64,000 bases of DNA, from NCBI GenBank assembly GCA_001689405.1, contig LUJO01000036.1:1-64000 (forward strand). The letters run 5' to 3'. This DNA comes from Candidatus Homeothermus arabinoxylanisolvens. Lineage in GTDB: Bacteria; Bacteroidota; Bacteroidia; Bacteroidales; Muribaculaceae. Below, piece after piece: positions 53,519 through 63,217 of the stretch; the stretch's first letter is position 1; every line of letters starts with the position of its first letter. A program made the position numbers and the translations under genes. The notes under the pieces are model-generated. The model was not told where the DNA came from. It did no database searches and saw only the letters and a program-made list of their open reading frames with translations.

Positions 53519-54465
53519 AGAAAACATCATTATCACTCATAGGATTGGTCGCTGCGGGAGCCATAGCGGTGGCAGTGACAGCAGCCGTTACAACTTGTGC
53601 CAACAACGGCCGGGAAGCGGCCGAACTTCTACTTGACGGAGAGTTGTGCGAAAAGCAACTGCCGGAGTTCTCACAAATTGTATTTACCACCAACGGCTCC
53701 ATCATCGACAATACCCCGGGCGTCTATATGAATCTGTCATATCCGCTTACCGTAATCCAAGACGATGAAATATCATCGCCGTACATAACGGCCGACCCCG
53801 AATGGTACAAGTACATGACCGTATCGGCCGACTCAGGCATACTGACTGTAAACATGGACTTCCACGGCATGGAAGCGCTGATAAAAAAGATGAAGGCCGA
53901 GCGACGAAACTTGTTGTTCAACGGTGGTCCGATAACAATTTATGTTCCGGAAGCCATGCTCACATCGGTAGATGCAAATCAATCGGCCGTCACATGCTTA
54001 GAGCACATCAAGGCTGACGCACTCGACATAACATTGGGCAATGTATTGTTTTACAACTGCAATATTGATTCACTCCGCATGACAACCCGGTCAGACGGAG
54101 AGCTGTCTACCGCGTTCACCGATTGTACGATTGACAACATCGTGCTGGAGTCATATCGCACTGACGAAGTTACCGTCGACGGCTCGGGCAATACCATAAA
54201 CAACTTTGTATGGCTCGACGGTTATCCCAATATGAACGAGAATGCTTACATGAAGCTCAATACCACCGGAATAAAGAATTTCGAGTGGAAGCCCGAATGC
54301 AATGCTCGAAACATAATATTCAACCGTAAAGGATCCATAACGTCGTCGACACTCAAAGCGGAACCCGATACAGTGCCTTTTGTCTCGGAACTGAAAATCA
54401 ATTATCCCGAAAATAATTTCACGGGCCGTGCAACCTGCGGCGCCGATGATGCGTCTAACAATTAA
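53515..54465 (+). CDS. Exported beta-rich protein, DUF2807-like
   Basis: 316 residues with an N-terminal signal or anchor (MKKTSLSLIGLVAAGAIAV). The rest has repeated short beta strands (e.g. SVDANQSAVTCLEHI, DALDITLGNVLFYNC) like the beta-helical DUF2807/GIN-type fold. No catalytic motif. It is translationally coupled to the regulator (ATGA overlap). Perhaps an envelope factor for the transporters, but this is only context. Confidence 0.7.
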   Translation: MKKTSLSLIGLVAAGAIAVAVTAAVTTCANNGREAAELLLDGELCEKQLPEFSQIVFTTNGSIIDNTPGVYMNLSYPLTVIQDDEISSPYITADPEWYKYMTVSADSGILTVNMDFHGMEALIKKMKAERRNLLFNGGPITIYVPEAMLTSVDANQSAVTCLEHIKADALDITLGNVLFYNCNIDSLRMTTRSDGELSTAFTDCTIDNIVLESYRTDEVTVDGSGNTINNFVWLDGYPNMNENAYMKLNTTGIKNFEWKPECNARNIIFNRKGSITSSTLKAEPDTVPFVSELKINYPENNFTGRATCGADDASNN

Positions 54466-54484
54466 AACAGGAAAAAGTAATACA

Positions 54485-55144
54485 ATGATTCATTTAACCG
54501 ATATCAACAAGACTTATCCCGGAGCTGTGCCGCTCCATGTACTGAAAGGCATAGATCTCGACATAGCGAAAGGCGAACTCGTATCAATAATGGGAGCTTC
54601 GGGCTCGGGGAAATCCACACTGCTCAACATTCTGGGCATACTTGACAGCTACGACACCGGAGAATATGTGCTTGACGGCACTCTGATAAAAAATCTCAGT
54701 GAGAACCGTGCCGCGGAATTGCGCAACAAGCTGATAGGCTTCGTGTTTCAGTCATTTAATCTTATAAATTACAAGGACGCGGTCGAAAACGTGGCCCTGC
54801 CCCTGTTTTATCAGGGAGTATCGCGCAAAAAGCGCAATAAACTCGCGCTTGAACAGCTTGACCGCATGGGACTGCGCGAATGGTCACATCACCTGCCGAG
54901 CGAATTGTCGGGCGGTCAGAAACAGCGTGTTGCCATAGCCCGCTCGCTTATAACCAAACCGGCGATAATACTTGCCGACGAACCTACGGGCGCCCTTGAC
55001 AGCAAGACTTCGGTAGAGGTTATGAAAATATTCCGTCAGCTGAATGACGAAGGCATGACTACGGTAATAGTAACCCACGACCCCAATGTAGGAGCACAGA
55101 CCAACCGTATAATACGTATATCCGACGGCATAATAACTCAATAA
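54485..55144 (+). CDS. MacB/LolD-like ABC ATPase
   Basis: 219-residue ATPase. Walker A GASGSGKS (37-44), signature LSGGQKQR, Walker B ILADEP and His in THDP, as in MacB/LolD/FtsE. I start at ATG 54485 (MIHLTDINKTYPG), preceded by an AGGAAAAAG-type site; an earlier in-frame ATG overlaps the previous gene. Two FtsX-fold permeases follow. Confidence 0.92.
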   Translation: MIHLTDINKTYPGAVPLHVLKGIDLDIAKGELVSIMGASGSGKSTLLNILGILDSYDTGEYVLDGTLIKNLSENRAAELRNKLIGFVFQSFNLINYKDAVENVALPLFYQGVSRKKRNKLALEQLDRMGLREWSHHLPSELSGGQKQRVAIARSLITKPAIILADEPTGALDSKTSVEVMKIFRQLNDEGMTTVIVTHDPNVGAQTNRIIRISDGIITQ

Positions 55145-55148
55145 GACC

Positions 55149-56363
55149 ATGCTTGACCTTATAAATGAAATATGGCAGACAATGAGCACAAACAAGCTCC
55201 GCACGGCACTGACCGGCATGGCTGTAGCTTGGGGTATATTCATGCTCATCATGCTTGTAGGGATGGCCAAAGGAGTTTCCAACTCATTCTCTTCAAGCGA
55301 ATTTGCCAAAACGTCAAATGTCATAATGCTGTGGCCCGGAAGAGCCTCAAAGCCCTATAAAGGGCTGAAAGAGGGCCGGTGGATACCTCTTAAAGAGCGA
55401 AATCTGAAAGAGATAGAGCATGACAATCCCGGAAAAGTCGTAATGGCCGCGCCAAGTGTCGATGGGCAAAGTACTATTATGTCGACCGAGCGCGACTATG
55501 TGTCGCGCAGCTATTCAGGCGTATATCCCGAAGCCCGCGAACAGCTGGTTATCGACTACGGTCGTTTCATAAACGAAAAGGACCTCGCCGAACAGCGTAA
55601 ATCGATAGTCCTTGATTATAAGACCGCCGAACAGCTCTATGCCGACCCGACAAAAGCCGTAGGTAAAAGCCTGAATGTGGGTGGAGTGGCATTTAATGTT
55701 GTAGGCGTATATAATCATGAATGGAAAACCGACATATTCATCCCCTACACCACTGCACGCGCGCTGGCAGGTTATAACGACGATCTGGGCATGATAAGGG
55801 TTGTCACCGGCAATCTGAAGTCGGAAGAGGAGGCCGAAGCGCTGGAAACAAACATACGTGCCACACTCGGCCGGAGCAACAGCCATGCCGCCGACGACAA
55901 CAGCGCCATATGGGTATGGAACCGCTTTGAAAGCTATCTTGCCAATCAGAAAGTCATGGGCATACTTAACATAGTCATGTGGGTCATAGGTCTGCTGACA
56001 TTGATAACCGGCATAGTTGGTGTAAGCAACATCATGTTCGTGTCGGTACGTGAGCGCACTCACGAGATAGGCATACGACGGGCCATCGGCGCAAAGCCGC
56101 GCAACATACTCGCTCAAGTCATAGTGGAGAGTGTGTCGCTTACGACGATTTTCGGCTATATAGGCATACTTCTCGGCACCGTAGGTACGGAAATTCTCGC
56201 ACATGTGTTTGCCGGCTCCGACTTCATCAAGGACCCCACGGTCAACCTGTCGCTCGCCATGCAGGTGACATGCGTACTCATACTGTCGGGCGCATTGGCA
56301 GGCATATTTCCCGCAATCAGGGCGCTGAAAGTGCGTCCGGTGGAAGCATTACGTACCGAATAA
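55149..56363 (+). CDS. MacB-type ABC permease (first copy)
   Basis: 404 residues. One N-terminal helix, a large periplasmic domain (about 45-280), and three C-terminal helices with the FtsX signature EIGIRRAIGAKPRNILAQ. It lies 4 nt after the ATPase. The second permease, 13 nt on, has the same fold; the two probably form a heterodimer. Confidence 0.92.
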   Translation: MLDLINEIWQTMSTNKLRTALTGMAVAWGIFMLIMLVGMAKGVSNSFSSSEFAKTSNVIMLWPGRASKPYKGLKEGRWIPLKERNLKEIEHDNPGKVVMAAPSVDGQSTIMSTERDYVSRSYSGVYPEAREQLVIDYGRFINEKDLAEQRKSIVLDYKTAEQLYADPTKAVGKSLNVGGVAFNVVGVYNHEWKTDIFIPYTTARALAGYNDDLGMIRVVTGNLKSEEEAEALETNIRATLGRSNSHAADDNSAIWVWNRFESYLANQKVMGILNIVMWVIGLLTLITGIVGVSNIMFVSVRERTHEIGIRRAIGAKPRNILAQVIVESVSLTTIFGYIGILLGTVGTEILAHVFAGSDFIKDPTVNLSLAMQVTCVLILSGALAGIFPAIRALKVRPVEALRTE

Positions 56364-56376
56364 AAAAGTATTATCG

Positions 56377-57624
56377 ATGAAAAATCCTATTTTTGACATT
56401 GACAACTGGAAAGAGATAACCGCGACCCTTTCACGCAACAAGACGCGTACTTTCCTGACAGCATTCGGTATATTCTGGGGCACAGCCATGCTTGCCATGC
56501 TGTGGGGCGGAGCACAAGGTCTTCAGGATGTGCTCAGGAGGCAGTTTTCAGGCTTCGCCACCAATACCGCGCTTGTACACTCAAATCCCATCACCATACC
56601 CTATCGAGGCTACAGCAAGGGTATGTGGTGGACAGTCACGCAGTCTGATGTAAACAACATACGTAAATCGGTATCAGGCATCGACGCGCTCACACCGATA
56701 GCCACCCGCAGCACCAATGCCGCTTTCGGATCCAAGACGGTATCGAGCCGCATTCAAGGTGTGTCGAGCGAATATCCGAAAATAAACGAACCGATCATAT
56801 ATGGCGGACGCTTCATAAATGAAGCCGACGAATACAATGACCGCAAGGTATGTGTAATAGGCAAACGAATTGCCGACGAACTGTTCAGAGGTGACGATCC
56901 TGTAGGAAAGTTCATATCGATGGACAATATATATTATCGTGTAGTGGGCGTAGCCGGACAGAAATCGGAACTAAATATCAACGGCCGACTTGATGACATG
57001 GTCGTTGTGCCGATATCCATGATGCGCAGGGCCTATAATCTCGGCAATAATATAGACTTCATGCTGTTTACGGCCAAGCAGGGCGTCAGGCCGAGCGACC
57101 TACAGCCTAAGATAGAACGCATACTCCGTGCCGCACACCCCATTCACCCCGATGACACTCAGGCCATAAGATTTATGGATATTTCCAAAGAGTTCGAAAT
57201 GGTCGACAATATGTTTACCGGCGTCGACATACTTGTGCTGTTTGTGGGCTTCGGCTCCCTTATGGCCGGCATAATCGGCGTAGGCAACATAATGTGGATA
57301 ATCGTGAAAGAGCGTACACAGGAGATAGGCATACGACGCGCCATCGGAGCAAAGCCTCGCGACATAATCATGCAGATACTCTCGGAGAGCGTGGTGCTGA
57401 CTCTTGTAGCGGGAACAGCCGGCATATGCTTCGCGGTAGTCGTACTTTCGGCGGTAGCCCACGGTTCGGCTGACGAAACCGGAGAAATGGCCCGCTTCCA
57501 GCTTACGTTCATGAACGCCATATACATACTTATACTCTTTCTTTCGCTCGGCACGGCCGCCGGCATCATACCCGCCATCAAGGCCATGCGCATAAAACCG
57601 ATTGAAGCTCTTAATGATAAATAA
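56377..57624 (+). CDS. MacB-type ABC permease (second copy)
   Basis: 415 residues with the same arrangement as its neighbour: an N-terminal helix, a periplasmic domain (about 50-290) and a C-terminal FtsX core with EIGIRRAIGAKPRDII. Tandem copies in one operon suggest a duplication followed by divergence. Followed by the membrane fusion protein after 24 nt. Confidence 0.92.
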   Translation: MKNPIFDIDNWKEITATLSRNKTRTFLTAFGIFWGTAMLAMLWGGAQGLQDVLRRQFSGFATNTALVHSNPITIPYRGYSKGMWWTVTQSDVNNIRKSVSGIDALTPIATRSTNAAFGSKTVSSRIQGVSSEYPKINEPIIYGGRFINEADEYNDRKVCVIGKRIADELFRGDDPVGKFISMDNIYYRVVGVAGQKSELNINGRLDDMVVVPISMMRRAYNLGNNIDFMLFTAKQGVRPSDLQPKIERILRAAHPIHPDDTQAIRFMDISKEFEMVDNMFTGVDILVLFVGFGSLMAGIIGVGNIMWIIVKERTQEIGIRRAIGAKPRDIIMQILSESVVLTLVAGTAGICFAVVVLSAVAHGSADETGEMARFQLTFMNAIYILILFLSLGTAAGIIPAIKAMRIKPIEALNDK

Positions 57625-57648
57625 ACAATAAAATTTTACATAACCACG

Positions 57649-58746
57649 ATGAAAAAAGTATTTAAAATCTTGATGTGGACGGTGATAGCACTGATTTTTG
57701 TGGGCACGTTCGTCTACCTGTTCTACAATTCAAAATCAAAAGAGACCGTTTATGAACTTGTAACTCCCGAAACGGGCGACATAACACGAAGTACCGTACT
57801 TACGGGAAAGATAGAGCCTCGTGATGAAATCGAGATCAAGCCGCAGATATCCGGTATAATTTCGGAAATCAATGTTGAGCCGGGCGACTTGGTGAAAGAG
57901 GGCGACATCATAGCCAAGATAAAGGTCATACCTGAAGAGTCGCAGCTGTCATCGGCCCAGAACCGTGTGGAGGTGGCGCGCATATCGCTTGACCAGAGCA
58001 GAACCGAGTATGAAAGGACCAAGTCGCTTTACGGCAAGAAGTTTGTGAGCCGCGAAGAGTACGAACAGTCACAGTCAACATACAAAAAAGCGCAGGCTGA
58101 ATATGATGCGGCCGTAGATGCACTTTCGATTGTACGCGACGGTATATCAAGCCTTAACGCCCAGCAGAGCAACACGCTTGTGCGTGCCACAATAGACGGA
58201 CTCATACTTGAAGTTCCGGTAAAAGTAGGTACTTCTGTCATACAGGCCAATACGATGAACGACGGAACAACCGTTGCAAAAATAGCCGACATGAACAACC
58301 TTATATTCAAAGGTAAAGTTGACGAGACCGAGGTAGGACTTCTAAGTCAGGGCATGAACACTACCGTATCGATAGGTGCGCTGCCCGATATAACGCCTAC
58401 GGCAATCATCGAGTACATAGCTCCGAAAAGCACCGAAGAGAACGGATCAAATACATTTGAAATAAAAGCGGCTATCCAAGTCCCCGACTCGGTACAGTTA
58501 CGCGCAGGCTACAGCGCCAACGCAGCAATAGAGCTCAACAGCGCGAAAAACGTGCTCACCATACCGGAAAGCGTTATCGAATGGGTCGGCGACAGCACCT
58601 TCGTGTATTGTCTTACCGACTCCGTGCCGGCACAGAAGTTTGAACGCCGCAATATCAGTACAGGACTTTCCGACGGTATAAAGATAGAAGTCAAATCAGG
58701 CATAGACAAGACTGCACGTCTGCGCGGGAACGAAGTAAAAGACTGA
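57649..58746 (+). CDS. Membrane fusion protein (MacA/HlyD-like)
   Basis: 365-residue periplasmic adaptor. One anchor helix (6-26), then a lipoyl-type domain (KPQISGIISEINVEPGDLV), a coiled-coil hairpin (about 105-170, QNRVEVARISLDQSRTEYE) and beta-barrel strands. It joins the MacB permeases to the TolC-like channel 31 nt downstream. Confidence 0.92.
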   Translation: MKKVFKILMWTVIALIFVGTFVYLFYNSKSKETVYELVTPETGDITRSTVLTGKIEPRDEIEIKPQISGIISEINVEPGDLVKEGDIIAKIKVIPEESQLSSAQNRVEVARISLDQSRTEYERTKSLYGKKFVSREEYEQSQSTYKKAQAEYDAAVDALSIVRDGISSLNAQQSNTLVRATIDGLILEVPVKVGTSVIQANTMNDGTTVAKIADMNNLIFKGKVDETEVGLLSQGMNTTVSIGALPDITPTAIIEYIAPKSTEENGSNTFEIKAAIQVPDSVQLRAGYSANAAIELNSAKNVLTIPESVIEWVGDSTFVYCLTDSVPAQKFERRNISTGLSDGIKIEVKSGIDKTARLRGNEVKD

Positions 58747-58777
58747 TTAATATATCAACAGTACAAGTATTGACAAT

Positions 58778-60073
58778 ATGAAATCGCATATACTGACAGC
58801 GGTGTTCATGTCGCTCGCCATGACGGCCATGGCCGACAGCTGGAGTCTTGAACGCTGCATAGACTACGCAGTTGAAAACAATATAACTGTAAAGATGCGC
58901 GACGCCGACCGCATGTCGTCGAGGCAGTCCGTTATCGACGCCAAGTCGCGTTATCTGCCATCGCTATCGGCCAGTGCAGGCCAGTCATGGAACTTGGGCC
59001 GCGGTCTTACAGCCGAAAATACGTATGCCGACCGCAATACATCAAACTTCCAGTGGGGAGCCTCATTGAATCTGCCACTCTTCTCCGGTTTGTCGACAAC
59101 ACGTCAGGTAGAACTGGCCAAGGCGAATCTCGCGACCGTAATGGAACAATATGAAGCGGCTAAAGAAGAGATAACGCTTAATGTCATAGCAGCCTATCTT
59201 CAGGTATTGTATACACAGGAGTTGAATGATGTGGCAAAAAATCAGGTTGAGCTTTCACGATATGAGCTGAGCCGTCAGGAAGCGTTGCTTGAGGCCGGAA
59301 AGATACCGGAAGTGGACATGCTTGAGGCCAAAGCACAACTTGCTCAGGATGAGCTCAACCTGTCGCAGACAGCCAACGACATACGCCTTGCCATTGTCGA
59401 TCTGACCCAGCTGCTCGAACTTGACGACATAGACGGCTTTGAAGTTGAACCGCTTGACGGCGATGATGACATGATCATATCGCCAGCCGATGCTTATGCG
59501 TCAGCCCTGCAATACAACCACTCGTTGCGTGCCGCACGGCTGAATATCGATGCGTCGGATAAAAACATATCGCTTGCCAAAAGCGGATATCTGCCCACCC
59601 TGTCGTTCAATGCCGGCATAGGCAGCAGTTACTATAAAGTGACAGGCTACGACAACGAAGGGTTTGCGCATCAGATGAAAAACAACTACAGCACGTACTT
59701 CGGCTTTTCGCTCAACATACCCATATTTGACGCACTGTCGACCCGAAACTCGGTAAGACGTGCCAAGGTGCAGCGCATAAACGCACAGTTACAGTATGAC
59801 CAAGCCGAGCAGGCTCTGTTCAAGTCAATACAGCAGGCCTACTACCGCGCCGACGGTGCCGACAAAAAACTAAAAGCAAGCATTGTAGCCGAAGACACCG
59901 CCAACAAAGCCTTTGAGGCCATGAGAGAAAAGTACAATATCGGCCGTGCCACACCGACAGAGTACGAGCAGGCTAAAGCAAAGGCTCTGCGCACGACCGC
60001 CGAACGCATACAGGCACGCTACGAGCTGATACTGCGCACACGTATACTGACGTTCTACAGTCAGCCTCACTGA
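58778..60073 (+). CDS. TolC-family outer-membrane efflux protein
   Basis: 431 residues. Signal peptide (MTAMADS end) and the TolC duplicated helical pattern (RQVELAKANLATVMEQYEAAKEE; RTTAERIQARYELILR). Last gene of the operon, so it holds both an inner-membrane ABC pair and a complete tripartite exporter. Its stop overlaps the converging DUF3109 gene by 7 nt. Confidence 0.92.
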   Translation: MKSHILTAVFMSLAMTAMADSWSLERCIDYAVENNITVKMRDADRMSSRQSVIDAKSRYLPSLSASAGQSWNLGRGLTAENTYADRNTSNFQWGASLNLPLFSGLSTTRQVELAKANLATVMEQYEAAKEEITLNVIAAYLQVLYTQELNDVAKNQVELSRYELSRQEALLEAGKIPEVDMLEAKAQLAQDELNLSQTANDIRLAIVDLTQLLELDDIDGFEVEPLDGDDDMIISPADAYASALQYNHSLRAARLNIDASDKNISLAKSGYLPTLSFNAGIGSSYYKVTGYDNEGFAHQMKNNYSTYFGFSLNIPIFDALSTRNSVRRAKVQRINAQLQYDQAEQALFKSIQQAYYRADGADKKLKASIVAEDTANKAFEAMREKYNIGRATPTEYEQAKAKALRTTAERIQARYELILRTRILTFYSQPH

Positions 60074-60672
60074 TCGCCATACTGCTCAAGATAGGCCTCA
60101 CATGCGAGCGCAAGCTCATCATACCACTCTTTGCCGAAGCAGGCAGAGAGTGGTTCTTTTAAGAACCGGTACAGACGTATGCCCTCCTTGCGCCCCAGCA
60201 GTTCGGCCGCCTTGCAGATTTTCCACCTATGATAATTGACCGCTGTAAACGATGGATATTTTGTAACCCTTACCGGATAAAGATAACAGGATACAGGTTT
60301 ACGGAAATCGGTTATGCGGCCCTCCCGGTAAGCCTTCTCTATGGCGCAATAACACATGCCCTCTTTGCCATAGCATGTAAACACACAATTCTTTCCATCG
60401 ACTATCGAGGTCACAAGATCGCCCTCTTCATCGATGTACCCCACTCCGTTTTCTTCGATCTCCCTCCGGGCCGCGGGTGTAAGGTCATCGTAGACTATCG
60501 GTAATATCTCTTGCAACTTTTCATACTCCTCCCGGGTAATGGGAGCGCCGGCGTCGCCCTCTATGCAGCATTCGCCGAGACATTTGTCAAGATCGCAGCA
60601 GAAATAACGTTCGGCGAGATCAAGACTTACGAGTTTATCCTGTATCTGTAGCATAATTTCTTCTTGTTCCAT
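60067..60672 (-). CDS. DUF3109 family putative iron-sulfur protein
   Basis: 201 residues with eight or more conserved-looking Cys: CDLDKCLGECCIEG near the N-terminus, CVFTCYGKEGMCYCA in the centre and VSCYLYP later. The pattern resembles CxxxCCxx zinc/iron-binding families such as YkgJ. Function unknown. It overlaps the next gene upstream by one base. Confidence 0.82.
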   Translation of the reverse strand: MEQEEIMLQIQDKLVSLDLAERYFCCDLDKCLGECCIEGDAGAPITREEYEKLQEILPIVYDDLTPAARREIEENGVGYIDEEGDLVTSIVDGKNCVFTCYGKEGMCYCAIEKAYREGRITDFRKPVSCYLYPVRVTKYPSFTAVNYHRWKICKAAELLGRKEGIRLYRFLKEPLSACFGKEWYDELALACEAYLEQYGDQ

Positions 60673-61928
60673 TATTTTCCGGAAAATATTGTAGTGACAC
60701 CGAGCAGACGGTCGTAACGCGCACCCGGTGCCCGATAGTATACCTTTATCGTATATTCGTTAACCGTCTGATGAAAGTCGCCCTCAATGACCGATGTGAA
60801 TCCCCTGTCGGAACCTGCCGGCACGGCAAGATAGCAGTAATTGTAGGCGCCCTGCTTCAGAAGCATCACGGCTTCATACTGTGACGACTCTTCATTGTAA
60901 TGCATTCTGGTGTCGGGTGAAAAACGGCGGTAACCGAGATCGCCGTCGATATATATGTCATACCCCGTCATCCGACGGCTGTCAAGAGCGAAGTGGGTCA
61001 GCACGTAATCAGCACGCGTATCGCTCTCCGAAGAGTCGTATTCTCTTATCCTGTAACGTCCGTGCTGCGTCATGTCATAAGCATATGGCTGACCGGCACG
61101 TATGACGTCAGCGTACAGGTCGGCATGGTAATATGGCTCGGAATATGTTATTGCGGCCACATTCATGCCGGGGTAAGTTACTGATGACGTCTCAAAGCGT
61201 CTGTACTCGTTGCCTGCGGGGAATATAAGCTGACGTACGTGTTCATAATATGCCTTGTCGCCCGTCACACGCTGCGGTGATGTAAGCATGACCACATTGT
61301 CGAGACGCCCGTTCTGGCTTACCTCTATTTTAAGATCGGAATATAGGTCACGTATGCCTGCGCGTCCGGCATCAACCGTAAGTTTCAACTGCTGATGACG
61401 GTCGTTGTTATCGATATCGGTCCTTGACGTCACTTCGGCCGCTACCCCTACACAATCCTCGCTGACAGAAAACCGCGCCTGCAAAAGAGTATTGTCAGGA
61501 TCCTCCTCCCGATACACTTTTAAAAGATAATTGCCCGACAGCTTTATACGTATATCATCATTGGGTATGACGATACGATAATGTACATAGTGCGTCGTCG
61601 TAGCCTCCGATAACTCGAAATCAGTTACCGAACCCTCATTAAAACCGTCGATATACTCGCTGTACACCAACGGCGAAGGACGCCACGAGGCATCGCAGTG
61701 AGTAAGTGAATATTGCAGGTAACTGTTATCTTCGGTCAATTCGTCAAAACCGATGACAATTGTGTCATTGCCCCCGAGAGTCATAACGGCGGGCAACATG
61801 TCGCGACCTGCGAGCCCTACCTGCAACGTGCGAAACCGGTTGTCGAATATACCGGTTCTCGTATCATCGGCCCAAGCGTTTACCGCCGGCATGACATACA
61901 GTAATGTCAATGTCAGCAAACGCCACAT
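60672..61928 (-). CDS. Type IX secretion plug protein (DUF5103)
   Basis: 418-residue exported protein: signal peptide MWRLLTLTLLYVMPAVNAWA, then beta-domains as in DUF5103 proteins that plug the SprA translocon of the type IX system (RTGIFDNRFRTLQVG, LQYSLTHCDASWRPS, GYDIYIDGDLGYRRF). The cargo domain at 25489 implies that a type IX system is present; its other parts are outside the window. Overlaps the C_GCAxxG_C_C gene by 16 nt. Confidence 0.85.
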   Translation of the reverse strand: MWRLLTLTLLYVMPAVNAWADDTRTGIFDNRFRTLQVGLAGRDMLPAVMTLGGNDTIVIGFDELTEDNSYLQYSLTHCDASWRPSPLVYSEYIDGFNEGSVTDFELSEATTTHYVHYRIVIPNDDIRIKLSGNYLLKVYREEDPDNTLLQARFSVSEDCVGVAAEVTSRTDIDNNDRHQQLKLTVDAGRAGIRDLYSDLKIEVSQNGRLDNVVMLTSPQRVTGDKAYYEHVRQLIFPAGNEYRRFETSSVTYPGMNVAAITYSEPYYHADLYADVIRAGQPYAYDMTQHGRYRIREYDSSESDTRADYVLTHFALDSRRMTGYDIYIDGDLGYRRFSPDTRMHYNEESSQYEAVMLLKQGAYNYCYLAVPAGSDRGFTSVIEGDFHQTVNEYTIKVYYRAPGARYDRLLGVTTIFSGK

Positions 61929-62332
61929 TCCGTCAGATGCTTGTGCAGTATCGTTATGGAATCCTCAATATAAGCCATACAGGGTTTGCGTCGAGGAGTG
62001 TCGGCAAGCAATTCGGCACATACCACCGAACCGTTGATGTCGCTGAACCGGCCGCAGCACTCTTTTATCGCACCATATGCTGCAATCTTTTTAGCGGGAG
62101 CGTCATAATATACACTGCTCAATACGGTTGACATGGCTGACACGGTACCGCATACATGATGCTGGCCGCCGACTCCGCCCCCAAGTCCGCCGATGATACG
62201 AAACGCATCTTCAGACGAGAGTCCGTGCACGTCATTGAATGCCATGAATACACACTGTGAGCAATTGTAGCCCTGTTTGCGCAAAGCGCGGGCTGCGTCC
62301 AAACGTTCGTCAAGAGTTATAGATTTGTTCAT
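61913..62332 (-). CDS. C_GCAxxG_C_C family protein
   Basis: 139 residues with the spaced Cys signature: NCSQCVFMAF, GGGVGGQHHVCGTVSA, IKECCGRF, VVCAELL and PCMAYIEDSI. The Cys spacing suggests a redox or metal-binding protein; the function of the family is unknown. It overlaps ung by 4 nt and the plug gene by 16 nt, a tight operon. Confidence 0.85.
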   Translation of the reverse strand: MNKSITLDERLDAARALRKQGYNCSQCVFMAFNDVHGLSSEDAFRIIGGLGGGVGGQHHVCGTVSAMSTVLSSVYYDAPAKKIAAYGAIKECCGRFSDINGSVVCAELLADTPRRKPCMAYIEDSITILHKHLTECGVC

Positions 62333-63003
62333 TTCCAGTCGATTGGTGTCTGATTGTGTTTAATAAGATATTCGTTTGCCTTGCTGAATGGTTTTGATCC
62401 GAAAAATCCCCGGTAAGCCGACAGCGGAGACGGATGAGGCGATGTTATCACACAATGACGGTTTCGGTCAATAAAAGCTCCTTTTTTAATGGCATATGAG
62501 CCCCATAGTATGAACACGAGGTTGTCGCGGTCATTGTTAAGCCGCATAATGACTTCATCGGTAAACGTTTCCCACCCGCGACCCTGATGCGATGTAGGTC
62601 TGTGTGCTTCTACGGTAAGCGTAGAGTTAAGCAGCAGCACTCCCTGACGGGCCCACCGCGACAGGTCGCCGTCAGTCGGAGCCTCGGGAAGAGCGAAGTC
62701 ATCCTGCACCTCCTTGAATATGTTTACTAACGAGGGCGGCAATTGCACTCCGGGACCGACTGAAAAGCAAAGTCCGTTGGCCTGTCCGGGTCCGTGATAA
62801 GGATCCTGACCTAAAATAACGACCTTAACCTTATCAAAAGGACACTCGTCAAATGCCGAAAAAATCTTTGCGGCCGGAGGGTATACGGTTACGGCGGGAT
62901 TACGGTACTCGCCTCGCACATATTCCGTAAGTTCTTCAAAATAAGGTTTCTCCCATTCTTGATCAAGTTCTGCCTTCCAAGTAGGGTCTATTCTTACATT
63001 CAT
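62329..63003 (-). CDS. ung: Uracil-DNA glycosylase
   Basis: Family 1 glycosylase. The water-activating Asp67 is in GQDPYHGPGQANG, and His190 is in SPHPSPLSAYRG. 224 residues, normal. First gene of ung / C_GCAxxG_C_C / plug / DUF3109. Confidence 0.96.
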   Translation of the reverse strand: MNVRIDPTWKAELDQEWEKPYFEELTEYVRGEYRNPAVTVYPPAAKIFSAFDECPFDKVKVVILGQDPYHGPGQANGLCFSVGPGVQLPPSLVNIFKEVQDDFALPEAPTDGDLSRWARQGVLLLNSTLTVEAHRPTSHQGRGWETFTDEVIMRLNNDRDNLVFILWGSYAIKKGAFIDRNRHCVITSPHPSPLSAYRGFFGSKPFSKANEYLIKHNQTPIDWK

Positions 63004-63028
63004 CAGGCTTGATTCTGTTTATTCTTCA

Positions 63029-63060
63029 TTTGCAAAACTACAAAAACTTTTGTACTTTTG
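63029..63060 (+). promoter_or_regulatory. Predicted promoter of tRNA-Arg
   Basis: TTTG (63029-63032), 20 nt, TACTTTTG (63053-63060), a full match, 21 nt before the tRNA. It lies divergent from ung. Confidence 0.72.
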
Positions 63061-63081
63061 CACACGAAAACAAGAGAATCT

Positions 63082-63153
63082 GTTCCCGTAGTTCAATGGA
63101 TAGAATAATGGATTCCGGTTCCATCGATTGGGGTTCGACTCCCCACGGGAATA
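63082..63153 (+). tRNA. tRNA-Arg (CCG)
   Basis: Acceptor GTTCCCG pairs with CGGGAAT (first pair G-T), discriminator A. Anticodon arm ATGGA-TTCCGGT-TCCAT gives anticodon CCG. T arm GGGG-TTCGACT-CCCC. 72 nt with no encoded CCA. Confidence 0.93.
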
Positions 63154-63161
63154 CTTCACAC

Positions 63162-63199
63162 AATCGCAATTGGTTCACCACGAATTGATTGCGATTTTT
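63162..63199 (+). terminator. Rho-independent terminator after tRNA-Arg
   Basis: 9-bp stem AATCGCAAT (63162-63170) / ATTGCGATT (63188-63196) followed by TTT. Confidence 0.85.
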
Positions 63200-63217
63200 C
63201 GTTTTGCCGTTTTTGAC

